Shown here piece by piece: positions 25,638 through 34,459 of a DNA stretch of 41,356 nucleotides (its first letter is position 1; the number at the start of each line of letters is the position of its first letter). The translations under genes were made by a program, and so were the position numbers. Under the pieces are notes generated by a model, which saw only the letters and a program-made list of their open reading frames with translations, did not search any database and was not told the origin of the DNA. Origin of the DNA: an uncultured Clostridia bacterium (lineage in GTDB: Bacteria > Bacillota > Clostridia > TANB77 > CAG-508); contig CAKPOA010000012.1 of NCBI GenBank assembly GCA_934169575.1, positions 1 to 41,356 of the forward strand. The letters run 5' to 3'.

Positions 25638-26361
25638 CTTTATACCCTTTTTCCTCTATGACCCTAGCTAGTTCTCCTGTACTTGTAGTCACAATTTGTC
25701 CATTTACTAAAATATGAACATAATCAACATTAAGCTCACTTAATATTTTTGTGCCATGTGTAATAATTAATGTTGCATTATTTTCATTACTAAACATTTT
25801 TATTCCTTTTGAAACAATTTTTATAGCATCTACATCTAATCCAGAATCTGTTTCATCTAAAATAGCAAGTTTAGGATTTAACATTAACATTTGCAATATT
25901 TCTGTTTTTTTCTTTTCTCCGCCAGAAAATCCAACATTTAAATTTCTTTTTGCATAATTTTTATTCATTTCTAATTCATTCATATATTTTTCAAGTTCTT
26001 CTTTTAATTCAAACACTTTCACACTTTTACCAGTAACTTTATTTTTAGCATATTTCAAAAAATTCATTACCGAAATACCAGGAATTTCTTCTGGTGTTTG
26101 AAATGACATAAATACACCTTTTCTGGCTATTTCATCTGTTTTTAAATCATTTATATTTTCACCATCAAACTCTATTTTGCCCTCTGTTTTTGTATATACT
26201 GGATTGTTTAAAATCACATTTGATAATGTTGTTTTTCCAGAACCATTTGGTCCCATTATAACATGGATCTCACCTTTATTAATTATTAGATTTAATCCTT
26301 TTAAGATTTCTTTTTCTCCAACATTTGCATGTAAATTTGTTATTTTTAATAATTCACTCAT
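25615..26361 (-). CDS. sufC: Fe-S assembly ATPase SufC
   Basis: 248 residues, ABC ATPase. Walker A is GPNGSGKTT (37-45). The ABC signature region is VGFSGGEKKKTEILQMLMLN, Walker B LAILDETDSGLD, and the H-loop ITHGTKIL. SufC drives the SufBC2D scaffold. It follows the DtxR-like regulator by 13 bases, so the two share the promoter at 26853-26881. The C-terminal codons lie in the palindrome at 25604-25637. Confidence 0.95.
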   Translation of the reverse strand: MSELLKITNLHANVGEKEILKGLNLIINKGEIHVIMGPNGSGKTTLSNVILNNPVYTKTEGKIEFDGENINDLKTDEIARKGVFMSFQTPEEIPGISVMNFLKYAKNKVTGKSVKVFELKEELEKYMNELEMNKNYAKRNLNVGFSGGEKKKTEILQMLMLNPKLAILDETDSGLDVDAIKIVSKGIKMFSNENNATLIITHGTKILSELNVDYVHILVNGQIVTTSTGELARVIEEKGYKEYTNLKF

Positions 26362-26374
26362 ATTTTACCTCTTT

Positions 26375-26821
26375 CTATACATCTATTTTTCTTCTTTTAC
26401 AATCAATACATCTTTCGTTATTTATATCATACCCACATTCCAAACTATATAATCCTAATTCTTTATGCAAATATTTTGCTAGTTTGTTTAATGTAATATC
26501 ATTCATAGCCATTTTTATATCTTTTGCCTGATTTTCAGCAAGTTCTTTTTCTTCTTCCAAAACTTCGGTTAAAAACAAATACACAATATCATTTGCTTCT
26601 AATATTTTTTTTGCAAGCCTTTTCCCCTCTTGTGTTAACTCAATTCTACCATATGGTTCATAATTCACTAAATTTTCTTCTTTTAAAATTTTTAATGATT
26701 TATTTACGCTTGGCTTACTACATTGCATTTTTGTTGCAATATCTGTAACTCTTGGCATTTTTCTTTGTTTTTGTATTATATATATTGTTTTTAAATATTC
26801 TTCTAATGATTTCGATACCAT
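26375..26821 (-). CDS. DtxR/MntR-like regulator of the suf operon with C-terminal cysteine cluster
   Basis: 148 residues from the ATG at 26821, which has AAAGGAGAGG just upstream. Longer in-frame starts would extend through the promoter and operator, so I reject them. The N-terminal winged helix is DtxR-like (SLEEYLKTIYIIQKQRKMPR, VTDIATKMQCSKPSVNKSLK). The following dimerisation helices lack residues that bind metal in MntR: where MntR has H77 and E99/E102/H103 this protein reads EANDIV and NQAKDIKMAM. Instead the C-terminus carries C129-x8-C138-x2-C141 (CGYDINNERCIDC). It is the first gene of the suf transcript. Family members repress iron or manganese genes. I infer an Fe-S- or thiol-sensing suf repressor. 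Confidence 0.85.
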   Translation of the reverse strand: MVSKSLEEYLKTIYIIQKQRKMPRVTDIATKMQCSKPSVNKSLKILKEENLVNYEPYGRIELTQEGKRLAKKILEANDIVYLFLTEVLEEEKELAENQAKDIKMAMNDITLNKLAKYLHKELGLYSLECGYDINNERCIDCKRRKIDV

Positions 26822-26836
26822 TTTCCTCTCCTTTTT

Positions 26837-26852
26837 GTTAACTACGGTTAAC
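26837..26852. promoter_or_regulatory. Palindromic operator at the suf promoter
   Basis: gttaactacggttaac: two perfect 6-bp arms (gttaac each side, itself self-complementary) around tacg. It lies immediately downstream of the -10 box, covering the transcription start of the regulator-suf operon. TTAAC-type palindromes are known DtxR/MntR-family sites. It is the obvious target for the regulator it precedes. Confidence 0.7.
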
Positions 26853-26881
26853 ATTATACACAAAAGCCGCCCTTTTGTCAA
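26853..26881 (-). promoter_or_regulatory. suf operon promoter
   Basis: On the minus strand TTGACA (26881-26876), 17 bp, TATAAT (26858-26853): a perfect consensus promoter, so strong expression unless repressed. The operator 26837-26852 directly abuts the -10 box. Confidence 0.88.
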
Positions 26882-26927
26882 GGTGTTTTGCATTTTTTAC
26901 ATACAAAAATTATTGACACATAAAAGA

Positions 26928-26955
26928 AAATACTAGCTTTTTATAGCTAGTATTT
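26928..26955 (-). terminator. Terminator of the surface-protein operon
   Basis: aaatactagct (26928-26938) and agctagtattt (26945-26955) form an 11-bp stem with a 6-base loop. On the minus strand TTTTCTTTTA follows. It lies after the stop codon of the surface protein at 27008. Confidence 0.75.
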
Positions 26956-27007
26956 ATAATTTTTATTTGCATTAGTTATTATTTTTTCTATTTTATTAAT
27001 AAATAAA

Positions 27008-28540
27008 TTATTGTTGTTTATTCTCTTTCTTTTTTCTTTTTACTAATGTTAATATTCCAATAGTTGCTATAGAAACTATTAATAGTATTACACTTATTGT
27101 AATATTATCTCCTGTCTTTGGATTGTTTGTTTCATTTTTTGTTTGTTCTGTTTTTTCTTCAATATTTGCTGCGATAATTCCATATTGACTTAAATGTGAT
27201 GTTTCAAATACTATATATCCATTTTCTACTGTTGCTGGTATTTTTTCTTTTATTTCATCATTTGAAATATATACTACTTCATATTTGTTAAATCCTTTTA
27301 AGTCTTCTGGTAATGCAATTATTATTTTCATTTTATTATCACTAATTTTAACTATTTGACCATTTTCTAATACATTTATATCTACTACATATTTAACATT
27401 TTTGTCTGCTAAATCTTTTTTTACTTCTACAGATTTAATATCTAATTTATAGTCTTTACTAACTTCTTTTTCAAATTCAATTTTTGCTTTTGCTTGTCCT
27501 GTACTTTGAATTTCTTTTACTGTTTCTTTAACTGGTTGTTTTGATTCTCCTGCAGTTTTAGTCCAAGAAGCATATAATGTAACATTTTGATAATATTCAG
27601 CTCCAAGTGTATTTTTTATAATAGTGTCTCTGTTAAGATCTTCTTTATCATCTTTATCCCATCTTCTCCAATATATATAAGTATAGTTTTTTCCACTTCC
27701 ATCTTCTTTTGTATTCCATCCAGTAAACTTATATCCTTCTCTTACAGGTGTGTATGGTAAAAGTGACATAGCTGTTCCTGAGTTTCCGCCACCTAAATAA
27801 TCATATTTGTTAGATGCTTTACCTTCAATAGTTCCACCGTTTGCATTTAATATTAATACTCTATCTGTTCCATCAAAAGTATCTTTAGTATATGTAGCGG
27901 TTAAAGTAATTACAGCATCCTTTGCGAAAGCACTTGAATTAATAGAAGTAACAATTTTTCCATCTAAATCCCAGCCCTTAAAAGTATATCCTTTTCTTAG
28001 TGGTGTATATTTTGTTAAATCAATTGTTTTAAATTCTTCTGCTTTACTTTCCAAGGTTAATTTTGCTTTACCATTTATTGTACCACCAAATGCATCAATA
28101 CTTACATAGTATTTACCACTATCTTTTAATTTTTTGTCTGAAAATTTAGCACTAAGAGTTAATCCATTAGTATATTTAACTTCTTCGCCTGTTGACTTAT
28201 AAAAGTAACCACTACCTGTAAAGTTTGCTATTTCTAATTCTTCACTAGCTTTTGTATTCTCTGCCATTTCCCAATGTGAAAATTCAGTTTTGCCATTAAA
28301 AGGAATAATTCCTTTTGTTAATTCAGATAATTTAACAGTTGTTTCTCCTTCTGCAATATTAAATCTTACAAGTTTAGAATATTCACCATCAAAACAACCA
28401 TCAAATTCATTTGCCGTTAGTACTAATGAATATTCCCCATCATCACTAATTGTTGCAGCATTTACTTTGTTTGAAAAACTAAATAGACATATTCCAGCTA
28501 AAATAATTGCTAAAAATATTAAACTTTTTTTAATTTTCAT
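27008..28540 (-). CDS. Sortase-anchored surface protein with Listeria-Bacteroides (InlB B-type) repeats
   Basis: 510 residues. A signal peptide (1-28, ending SFSNKVNA) leads into a degenerate first repeat and two clear InlB B-type repeats: KYTPLRKGYTFKGWDLDGKI with ITLTATYTKD, then LNANGGTIEGKA, PYTPVREGYKFTGWNTKEDG and VTLYASWTK. A beta-rich domain (about 340-465) follows, then the cell-wall sorting signal NPKTGD, a hydrophobic segment and KRKKKENKQQ. The NPKTG variant of LPXTG implies anchoring by a sortase encoded elsewhere. Its start codon overlaps the end of the upstream surface-protein gene by four bases, so the pair is coupled. B-repeats serve adhesion or presentation; the ligand is unknown. 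Confidence 0.88.
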   Translation of the reverse strand: MKIKKSLIFLAIILAGICLFSFSNKVNAATISDDGEYSLVLTANEFDGCFDGEYSKLVRFNIAEGETTVKLSELTKGIIPFNGKTEFSHWEMAENTKASEELEIANFTGSGYFYKSTGEEVKYTNGLTLSAKFSDKKLKDSGKYYVSIDAFGGTINGKAKLTLESKAEEFKTIDLTKYTPLRKGYTFKGWDLDGKIVTSINSSAFAKDAVITLTATYTKDTFDGTDRVLILNANGGTIEGKASNKYDYLGGGNSGTAMSLLPYTPVREGYKFTGWNTKEDGSGKNYTYIYWRRWDKDDKEDLNRDTIIKNTLGAEYYQNVTLYASWTKTAGESKQPVKETVKEIQSTGQAKAKIEFEKEVSKDYKLDIKSVEVKKDLADKNVKYVVDINVLENGQIVKISDNKMKIIIALPEDLKGFNKYEVVYISNDEIKEKIPATVENGYIVFETSHLSQYGIIAANIEEKTEQTKNETNNPKTGDNITISVILLIVSIATIGILTLVKRKKKENKQQ

Positions 28541-29922
28541 TTCATTTTTCCTCCTATTTCTCTTAATTTTTTACTTTTTTTAACATTAATTACTATTAAT
28601 GTAATAATTCCTAATATAGCAATTACAAACAATATAATGTATATTATAACATGATCACCTGTTTTCGGATTTGTAATTGCTTTATCCTTTTGAATATCAT
28701 TTTTAGTTACATTATTGTTTTTTTGTTGTTTTTCTTTTTCTGTATTTTTATTATCTACAGGGGTTATATTTTTTTGTTGTTCTTTTATTGTAAACTTTGT
28801 TATAGATTCCCCATTATCTGAAAAAGCAACTTTTAAGGTATGTTCTCCAACAGATAGTGTTTTTAAATATCCATCTTTTAAAGTAATAACTGTACTTCCT
28901 GATTTTGAGTCATAATTTGTAAAATCTACTAAATTGCTATCTACATATACTTTATTTGTAAATAAGCTATAATTTGCATCTATTTTAAATATTGCATTTT
29001 CTGATTCACCAATAATGTATGTTTGGTTAGCACCTTCAATAACTTTATACTCTTTTGCTTCAGTTTCTTTTTTTACATATTGGAATGTAAATTCATAATT
29101 ACATCTAGTATAATAATCATATCTTGTTTCAAGTAAAATTCCACCATCAGGGTCATCAAAATCCAATGCAGAACCTGTATATTGCATATGAAATCCTTTA
29201 AAAACTTCGCTTTTTTTAGTTCCAACATTTACCGCAGTTAGTATTGCTTTATTTTCTGACCTATTTCCAACTATCTTTATAACAGCTACACTTTCATTGT
29301 CTGTTACTAATAGACTTTCATTAAATATTTGGTAATATAGTGTTTTATCTAAATCTGCAAATGATTTTAATCCTTCTGTTAACTCATCAGTTTTAGAAAA
29401 ATCTATTACATATTCTTTCCCATTAGTTAAATCAATCACACCTTTTGATGATATATCATTATAAATATTTTTAATTGTTTGGTTAAAAGCAATATTTTTT
29501 CTTTCGAATTCAATATCTAATTTATCATTAAATTTACTTGAATCTAATTTGAATGTAGATTTAGTTTCATTTATTGCTATAATAGGATAATACCAATTAT
29601 TAATTTTCAATCTTACTGATCCAGGTTTTGTAACACCTACATTTTCTGCTGGTATTTCTTCAATTACAAACTTGTAATCTGCTTCATTTAAATCAATTTT
29701 CATATCATTTGAAATATTAACAACTAATTCATCACCTTTAAATAATTGTAATTTTCCTATTTTACTAAATTCTACATAACCATCATGAATTGTTCCACCT
29801 TTAAAATTTAATGTTACTTCATTTTTAGTTTCTGCATATACTTTATTTATGGCTATTGGTAATATCAAACTAATTAATAAACTGAATATAAATATTATTA
29901 ATGGGCTTTTGGTTTTTGACAT
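28537..29922 (-). CDS. Sortase-anchored surface protein, NPKTG type, first gene of pair
   Basis: 461 residues from the ATG at 29922, which has AAAAGGGGGTG just upstream; an earlier in-frame ATG at 29955 lacks a site. Signal peptide 1-30 (SPLIIFIFSLLISLILPIAI, then cleavage near VYAET). A long beta-rich extracellular region without a family I can name (it includes NLNFKGGTI-like start VTLNFKGGTIHDGYVEFSKI and an Ig-like stretch SLFTNKVYVDSNLVDFTNYD), then a Lys/Asn/Gln-rich linker (about 395-430). The sorting signal is ITNPKTGDHV, followed by a membrane helix and a basic tail. It is coupled to the next surface protein by an ATGA overlap. A double-HTH regulator is transcribed divergently from the shared intergenic region. 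Confidence 0.85.
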   Translation of the reverse strand: MSKTKSPLIIFIFSLLISLILPIAINKVYAETKNEVTLNFKGGTIHDGYVEFSKIGKLQLFKGDELVVNISNDMKIDLNEADYKFVIEEIPAENVGVTKPGSVRLKINNWYYPIIAINETKSTFKLDSSKFNDKLDIEFERKNIAFNQTIKNIYNDISSKGVIDLTNGKEYVIDFSKTDELTEGLKSFADLDKTLYYQIFNESLLVTDNESVAVIKIVGNRSENKAILTAVNVGTKKSEVFKGFHMQYTGSALDFDDPDGGILLETRYDYYTRCNYEFTFQYVKKETEAKEYKVIEGANQTYIIGESENAIFKIDANYSLFTNKVYVDSNLVDFTNYDSKSGSTVITLKDGYLKTLSVGEHTLKVAFSDNGESITKFTIKEQQKNITPVDNKNTEKEKQQKNNNVTKNDIQKDKAITNPKTGDHVIIYIILFVIAILGIITLIVINVKKSKKLREIGGKMK

Positions 29923-29987
29923 TTTTTCACCCCCTTTTAACATATTTTTATTCATTCTATCACATATATATTTTTATTGCACTCTTT

Positions 29988-30017
29988 TCGCCAAAGTTTC
30001 ATTTGTTTTTTTGGCGA
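29988..30017. promoter_or_regulatory. Inverted repeat in the divergent intergenic region (operator candidate)
   Basis: tcgccaaa (29988-29995) and tttggcga (30010-30017) are perfect complements 14 bases apart. The left arm covers a possible minus-strand -35 (TTGGCG), and the right arm abuts the plus-strand -35 (30018). A protein bound here could control both the surface-protein operon and the regulator gene. Confidence 0.55.
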
Positions 30018-30046
30018 TTGTATTTTCTATAATTTTATGATATATT
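30018..30046 (+). promoter_or_regulatory. Likely promoter of the double-HTH regulator
   Basis: TTGTAT (30018-30023), 17 bp, TATATT (30041-30046). An ATGGAGG ribosome binding site lies before the ATG at 30083. Other TA-rich -10 candidates are present nearby, so the exact box is uncertain. Confidence 0.5.
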
Positions 30047-30082
30047 ATAATAAAATTATATTATAAATATGGAGGTTTTTTT

Positions 30083-31810
30083 ATGACTTTTTGTGAGCAA
30101 TTAAATAAGTATATAAAACAAATTGGATGTTCTTCTAAAGAACTTGTACATTCTTCAGGTCTATCTACTTCTGTTATTAGTCGTTATCGTAGGGGAGATA
30201 GAAGACCTAATATAAGGGGGAAACAATTAGAACAATTAGTAGATGGTTTGTATAAACTTTCTAATTCTAAAAAATTACATATAACAAAAGATGAAATTTA
30301 TAGCAAACTTTCTGGTACTTTAAATGATGTTTCTATTGGTTTTGAACAATTAAGTAAAAATTTTAATGAACTAATTGCAACTTTAAATATTAATATGTCT
30401 GAATTATCTCGTTTTAGCTCTTATGATGCTTCTTTGCTTTCTAAAATTCGTACTGGAAACAAAACCCCCTCAAAGCCTAAAATTTTTATTGAAAATGTTT
30501 GTAATTTTGTTGTAAGGAAATATAAATCAGAAGATGATAAAAAAGCTGTAGCTATTCTTATTGGTTGTCATCCCAAAGATTTAAAAGATAATTCTAATTA
30601 TTACAATAAATTATTTGAATGGTTTTCTACTAATTTAGCTCCGAACCATAATTATATAGATGATTTCTTGAATCATTTAGATAATTTTGACTTAAATGAA
30701 TATATTAAAGCCATACATTTTGATAAAATGAAAGTTCCTACTATCCCATTTTATAAAGCAACTTCTAAAACATATTATGGTATAGAAGAAATGAAAAAAG
30801 GAGAATTAGACTTTTTTAAAGCAACCGTTCTTTCAAAAAACAATGAACCTATTTTTATGTGTAGTGATATGCCTATGGAAGATATGGCACAAGATATTGA
30901 ATTTGGTAAAAAGTGGATGTATGCTATTGCTATAATGTTAAAAAAAGGGTTGCACTTAAATATCATTCATAATGTTGATAGACCATTTAATGAGATGATG
31001 TTAGGTTTAGAAAGTTGGTTACCAATTTATATGACTGGACAGGTTTCTCCATACTTTTTAAAAGGATTACAAAATAATATATATTGTCATTTTAATTATG
31101 TTTCTGGTGTTGCTGCTTTATATGGCGAATGTATAAATGGTTATCATGATAAAGGTAAATATGCTTTAACAACAAATAAAAATGATGTTTCTTACTATAA
31201 AACAAAGGCACAATGTTTGTTAAGCAAAGCTACATCTCTTATGAATATTTATAAAGAAGATTCACAAAATGCTTTTAATGCCTTTTTATCATCAAGTGTA
31301 AAAATTAAAGCTAGTCGCAGAAGGATTTTGTTTTCTTTACCAATACATACTATTTCAAACAATTTACTTTTTAAGATTTTAAAACATAACAATGTTTCTG
31401 CTAAAGGTATAAAAACAATACAAGAATCTGTAGAATTTCAGAAAGAAATATTAAAAAATACAATAGAACAAAATGTGATTCAAGATGAGATATCAATTCT
31501 TTCAAAAGAAGAATTTGAAAATGCAAAACCTTTTCTTTTCCTTGCAGATAATTTTTATGATAAAAAAATTTATTATACATATGAGGAATATCTAGAACAT
31601 TTCAATTTAACTAAAAAATATGAAAAAGAAAATAAAAATTATCAGTTAATTGTAAAAAACAATAATACATTTAAGAATATACAAATTTTAATTTGCGAAA
31701 AAAACTGGGTTATGATTTCAAAATCAAATAGTCCCTCTATTCATTTTGTGATTCATCATCCTAAACTACGAAATGCCATTGAGAATTTTATTCCTCCTGT
31801 TGTTGAGTAA
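30083..31810 (+). CDS. Double helix-turn-helix regulator with large C-terminal sensor-like domain, 575 aa
   Basis: Two XRE-like HTH domains: about 1-60 (KELVHSSGLSTSVISRYRRG, DRRPNIRG) and about 95-145 (NMSELSRFSSYDASLLSKIR, TGNKTPSKP). The remaining ~420 residues include KKWMYAIAIMLKKGLHLNII, HNVDRPFNEMMLGLESWLPI and YMTGQVSPYF. This is a block I have seen associated with large HTH proteins of Clostridia and that may be a phospholipase D-like sensor fold, by analogy with TrmB; that fold is a guess. Soluble, no membrane segment. It is divergent from two sortase-anchored proteins with an inverted repeat between them, so it probably regulates them and itself. A terminator follows at 31882-31927. 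Confidence 0.75.
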   Translation: MTFCEQLNKYIKQIGCSSKELVHSSGLSTSVISRYRRGDRRPNIRGKQLEQLVDGLYKLSNSKKLHITKDEIYSKLSGTLNDVSIGFEQLSKNFNELIATLNINMSELSRFSSYDASLLSKIRTGNKTPSKPKIFIENVCNFVVRKYKSEDDKKAVAILIGCHPKDLKDNSNYYNKLFEWFSTNLAPNHNYIDDFLNHLDNFDLNEYIKAIHFDKMKVPTIPFYKATSKTYYGIEEMKKGELDFFKATVLSKNNEPIFMCSDMPMEDMAQDIEFGKKWMYAIAIMLKKGLHLNIIHNVDRPFNEMMLGLESWLPIYMTGQVSPYFLKGLQNNIYCHFNYVSGVAALYGECINGYHDKGKYALTTNKNDVSYYKTKAQCLLSKATSLMNIYKEDSQNAFNAFLSSSVKIKASRRRILFSLPIHTISNNLLFKILKHNNVSAKGIKTIQESVEFQKEILKNTIEQNVIQDEISILSKEEFENAKPFLFLADNFYDKKIYYTYEEYLEHFNLTKKYEKENKNYQLIVKNNNTFKNIQILICEKNWVMISKSNSPSIHFVIHHPKLRNAIENFIPPVVE

Positions 31811-31881
31811 AATAATTAAATTTAATTTTGAATGTATTGAACCCCAAAATAGAAATTTTCTAATTAGGTAGTAGGCAAATT

Positions 31882-31927
31882 AGGAATGAGCTCTGTATTG
31901 TACATAACTCATTCCTTTTATTTTTTC
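31882..31927 (+). terminator. Terminator after the double-HTH regulator
   Basis: aggaatgag (31882-31890) and ctcattcct (31908-31916) form a 9-bp stem followed by TTTATTTTTT on the plus strand. It also separates this gene from the convergent HipA-like gene. Confidence 0.75.
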
Positions 31928-31946
31928 TATATATCTATTGCACTTA

Positions 31947-32810
31947 TTAAACCTTATTAAGCTTTTCATATACTTCTTTTATTATATCATATCTTAATTT
32001 TATTATTTTTTTATAAAATTGTTTTCTTGTATCAGACATATATTGAATTTTGTCAATAAATCTATTAATTTCATTTATATCTATTTTTTTAAACATTCTA
32101 CATATTGCTCTATTACATTCTTCATTTTTCATACTTTTTATATAAGTTATATAATTAATTTTTTTACCATTTTCTTTTATACAAGAATAACAATTTATTG
32201 CTAAATTTTTCAGTTCAGCTTCATTAAGCTTTTCAATTTCTTTGTCTTCTAGCATTGGATTCAAACATGAGCCACAGTCATATATTGGAGCAAATGTTAT
32301 TTTCTTAGTCTTATTATTTAATATAAAGCCCCAATTACCATTATGCCTATCTGTATTTCCAATAATACTATCTATAAGAAACATATCCCAAAATTTTTCT
32401 TTTGTATCAACTATATCTATCATTTTGCTTTCATCTATAACTTCTAGAATATCTTCTAATTCAGCTCCTATCTTCTTATCTGGATTGGTACTTAATGCTA
32501 AATTTTCAAACTCATATAAAATATTATTATTGTCAGTAAAATCTTCACAACCGCAAACTATTTTTTCTTTTCCATTGTAGAAATATTTTCCTAAAATAGT
32601 ATTTTGTGTTTTAAACCCAATTAATCTAAATATATTACTACCAACATATTCTGAAAATGCATTATTTATATATGATATATTTTTATTTTTTTCTCTTATA
32701 GGATCTGGAAATTTTACTAAATATTTTTTATTATCATATACTAGTGTTTTCTTTTTTTCTGAACCTTTATAATTATTTAATTCTTCTACACACTCTGTAA
32801 AGTCTATCAT
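31947..32810 (-). CDS. HipA/CtkA-like serine/threonine kinase, orphan
   Basis: 287 residues. The kinase core of the HipA C-terminal family is clear: KYLVKFPDP (P-loop region and the ATP Lys), ending in DSIIGNTDRHNGNWGFILNN, with the catalytic Asp and Asn of the HxD-equivalent, and ITFAPIYDCGSCLNP, the DFG-equivalent D. Length is close to CtkA-type stand-alone kinases and shorter than HipA (about 440), lacking the HipA N-terminal subdomain 1. No HipB-type antitoxin is beside it: the upstream neighbour is lysS and the convergent neighbour the double-HTH regulator. The ribosome binding site AAAAGGGGAGAAG supports the start. The target is unknown. Confidence 0.8.
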   Translation of the reverse strand: MIDFTECVEELNNYKGSEKKKTLVYDNKKYLVKFPDPIREKNKNISYINNAFSEYVGSNIFRLIGFKTQNTILGKYFYNGKEKIVCGCEDFTDNNNILYEFENLALSTNPDKKIGAELEDILEVIDESKMIDIVDTKEKFWDMFLIDSIIGNTDRHNGNWGFILNNKTKKITFAPIYDCGSCLNPMLEDKEIEKLNEAELKNLAINCYSCIKENGKKINYITYIKSMKNEECNRAICRMFKKIDINEINRFIDKIQYMSDTRKQFYKKIIKLRYDIIKEVYEKLNKV

Positions 32811-32888
32811 TAATCTTCTCCCCTTTTCACTTTAACATTCTTCAATACCTTCAGGCTTTAAACTGCTATTAGCATTTATTAAGTGTTA

Positions 32889-34376
32889 TTAAGATAAAGG
32901 TTTCATTGTTGGGAATAATAAAACATCTCTAATTGATGCAGAATCTGTTAATAACATTATCAATCTATCAATTCCAATTCCAAGTCCACCTGTTGGAGGC
33001 ATTCCATATTCAAGAGCATTAATAAAATCATCATCCATCATATTTGCTTCTTCATCTCCAGCCTCTCTTGCCTCAACTTGTTTTTTAAATCTTTCATATT
33101 GATCAATTGGATCATTTAATTCTGAATAAGCATTTCCATATTCTCTTCCACCTATAAATACCTCAAACCTTTCTGTCATTGTTTTATCAGATGGTTTCTT
33201 TTTAGTAAGTGGAGAAATTTCTACTGGATAGTCATATATAAATGTTGGCTGTACTAATGTTTCCTCAACAAATTCATCAAAAAATGCACTAATTATATGA
33301 CCTCTTGTTTTTGTTAATTCATCAAATTCAACATTTTTCTCTTTTGCTATTTTTTGTGCATCTTCGTCTGTTAATATTTGTTCAAAATCAACCCCACATG
33401 CTTGTTTTATACTTTCTATCATAGACATTCTTTTCCATTTTGTTTCCAAATCAATTTCTGTACCTTGATAACTAATTTTTGCAGTTCCAAGTACATTTTT
33501 AGCAACAGTTCTTATTAAATCTTCTGTCAAATCCATCATATCATTATAATCTTCATATGCTGAATATAGCTCTATATTTGTAAATTCAGGATTATGTTTT
33601 ATATCCATTCCTTCATTTCTAAACATTCTACCCATTTCATAAACCTTATCAAACCCACCAACAATCAATCTTTTTAAATATAATTCATTTGCAATTCTTA
33701 AATACATATCTAAATCCAATGTATTATGATGTGTTATAAATGGTCTTGCAGTAGCACCACCTGCTATTGTACTTAATATAGGTGTATCAACTTCTAAATA
33801 TCCTTTACTATCTAAATACTTTCTAACTTCTTTAATTATTTTACTTCTTAGAATAAATGTTTTCTTTACTTCAGGATTTACAATTAAATCAACATATCTT
33901 TGTCTATATCTTAAATCAATATCTTTTAATCCATGAAATTTTTCTGGTAAAGGTCTTAATGATTTAGATAATAAAGTTACTTCTTTTGCATGGACAGATA
34001 TTTCTTCAGTTCTTGTTTTAAATACAAAACCTGTTATACCAATTATATCTCCAATATCCCAAGTTTTAAATTCTTTATAATTTTCTTCTCCTAAATCATT
34101 TATACTAACATAACTTTGTATTTTTTCATCACAATCTTGAATAGTACAAAATGCTGCCTTTCCCATAATTCTTTTTGCAATTATTCTTCCAGCAACTGTT
34201 ACATCTTTTTGTTCAAATTGTTCATAATTAGATTTTATTTCACCTGCTGTATTTGTTCTATTAAATTTTGTTATCTCAAATGGATCTTTTCCTTGTTCTT
34301 GTAATTCTTTTAATTTGTCTTTTCTTATTTGTATTAAATGATTTTCATCTTGTTCTATTTCATTATTATGTTCCAT
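32889..34376 (-). CDS. lysS: Lysyl-tRNA synthetase (class II)
   Basis: About 495 residues from the ATG at 34376, chosen because GAAAGGG lies upstream; 12 extra in-frame codons before it are unlikely. N-terminal OB-fold anticodon-binding domain (VTVAGRIIAKRIMGKAAFCT, IQDCDEKIQSY), then the class II core: motif 1 around ILRSKIIKEVRKYLDSKGYL, motif 2 FRNEGMDIKHNPEFTNIELY and motif 3 GLGIGIDRLIMLL. It charges tRNA-Lys. It is in its own transcription unit with promoter 34414-34442. No T-box leader is seen. Confidence 0.96.
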   Translation of the reverse strand: MEHNNEIEQDENHLIQIRKDKLKELQEQGKDPFEITKFNRTNTAGEIKSNYEQFEQKDVTVAGRIIAKRIMGKAAFCTIQDCDEKIQSYVSINDLGEENYKEFKTWDIGDIIGITGFVFKTRTEEISVHAKEVTLLSKSLRPLPEKFHGLKDIDLRYRQRYVDLIVNPEVKKTFILRSKIIKEVRKYLDSKGYLEVDTPILSTIAGGATARPFITHHNTLDLDMYLRIANELYLKRLIVGGFDKVYEMGRMFRNEGMDIKHNPEFTNIELYSAYEDYNDMMDLTEDLIRTVAKNVLGTAKISYQGTEIDLETKWKRMSMIESIKQACGVDFEQILTDEDAQKIAKEKNVEFDELTKTRGHIISAFFDEFVEETLVQPTFIYDYPVEISPLTKKKPSDKTMTERFEVFIGGREYGNAYSELNDPIDQYERFKKQVEAREAGDEEANMMDDDFINALEYGMPPTGGLGIGIDRLIMLLTDSASIRDVLLFPTMKPLS

Positions 34377-34413
34377 TTTTATCAAACCCTTTCTCTTTTT
34401 TATAATATACATA

Positions 34414-34442
34414 ATTATATACTAAAATTGTTCAAAAGTAAA
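34414..34442 (-). promoter_or_regulatory. lysS promoter
   Basis: On the minus strand TTTACT (34442-34437), 17 bp, TATAAT (34419-34414). Leader of about 35 nt, too short for a T-box. Confidence 0.75.
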
Positions 34443-34459
34443 GTGTTTTAAACAATTTT

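Noticed and set aside
26822..26893. Longer N-terminus for the suf regulator (24 extra codons)
   Set aside because: It would place coding sequence across the consensus promoter and the operator. The ATG at 26821 has an AAAGGAGAGG site and gives a normal DtxR N-terminus.
31845..31875. tgaaccccaaaatag resembling the end of an IS3/IS150-type element
   Set aside because: Only a short match, no partner inverted repeat and no transposase remnant nearby.
34377..34412. T-box or lysine riboswitch before lysS
   Set aside because: The leader is only about 35 nt, with no room for the conserved T-box or L-box structure.
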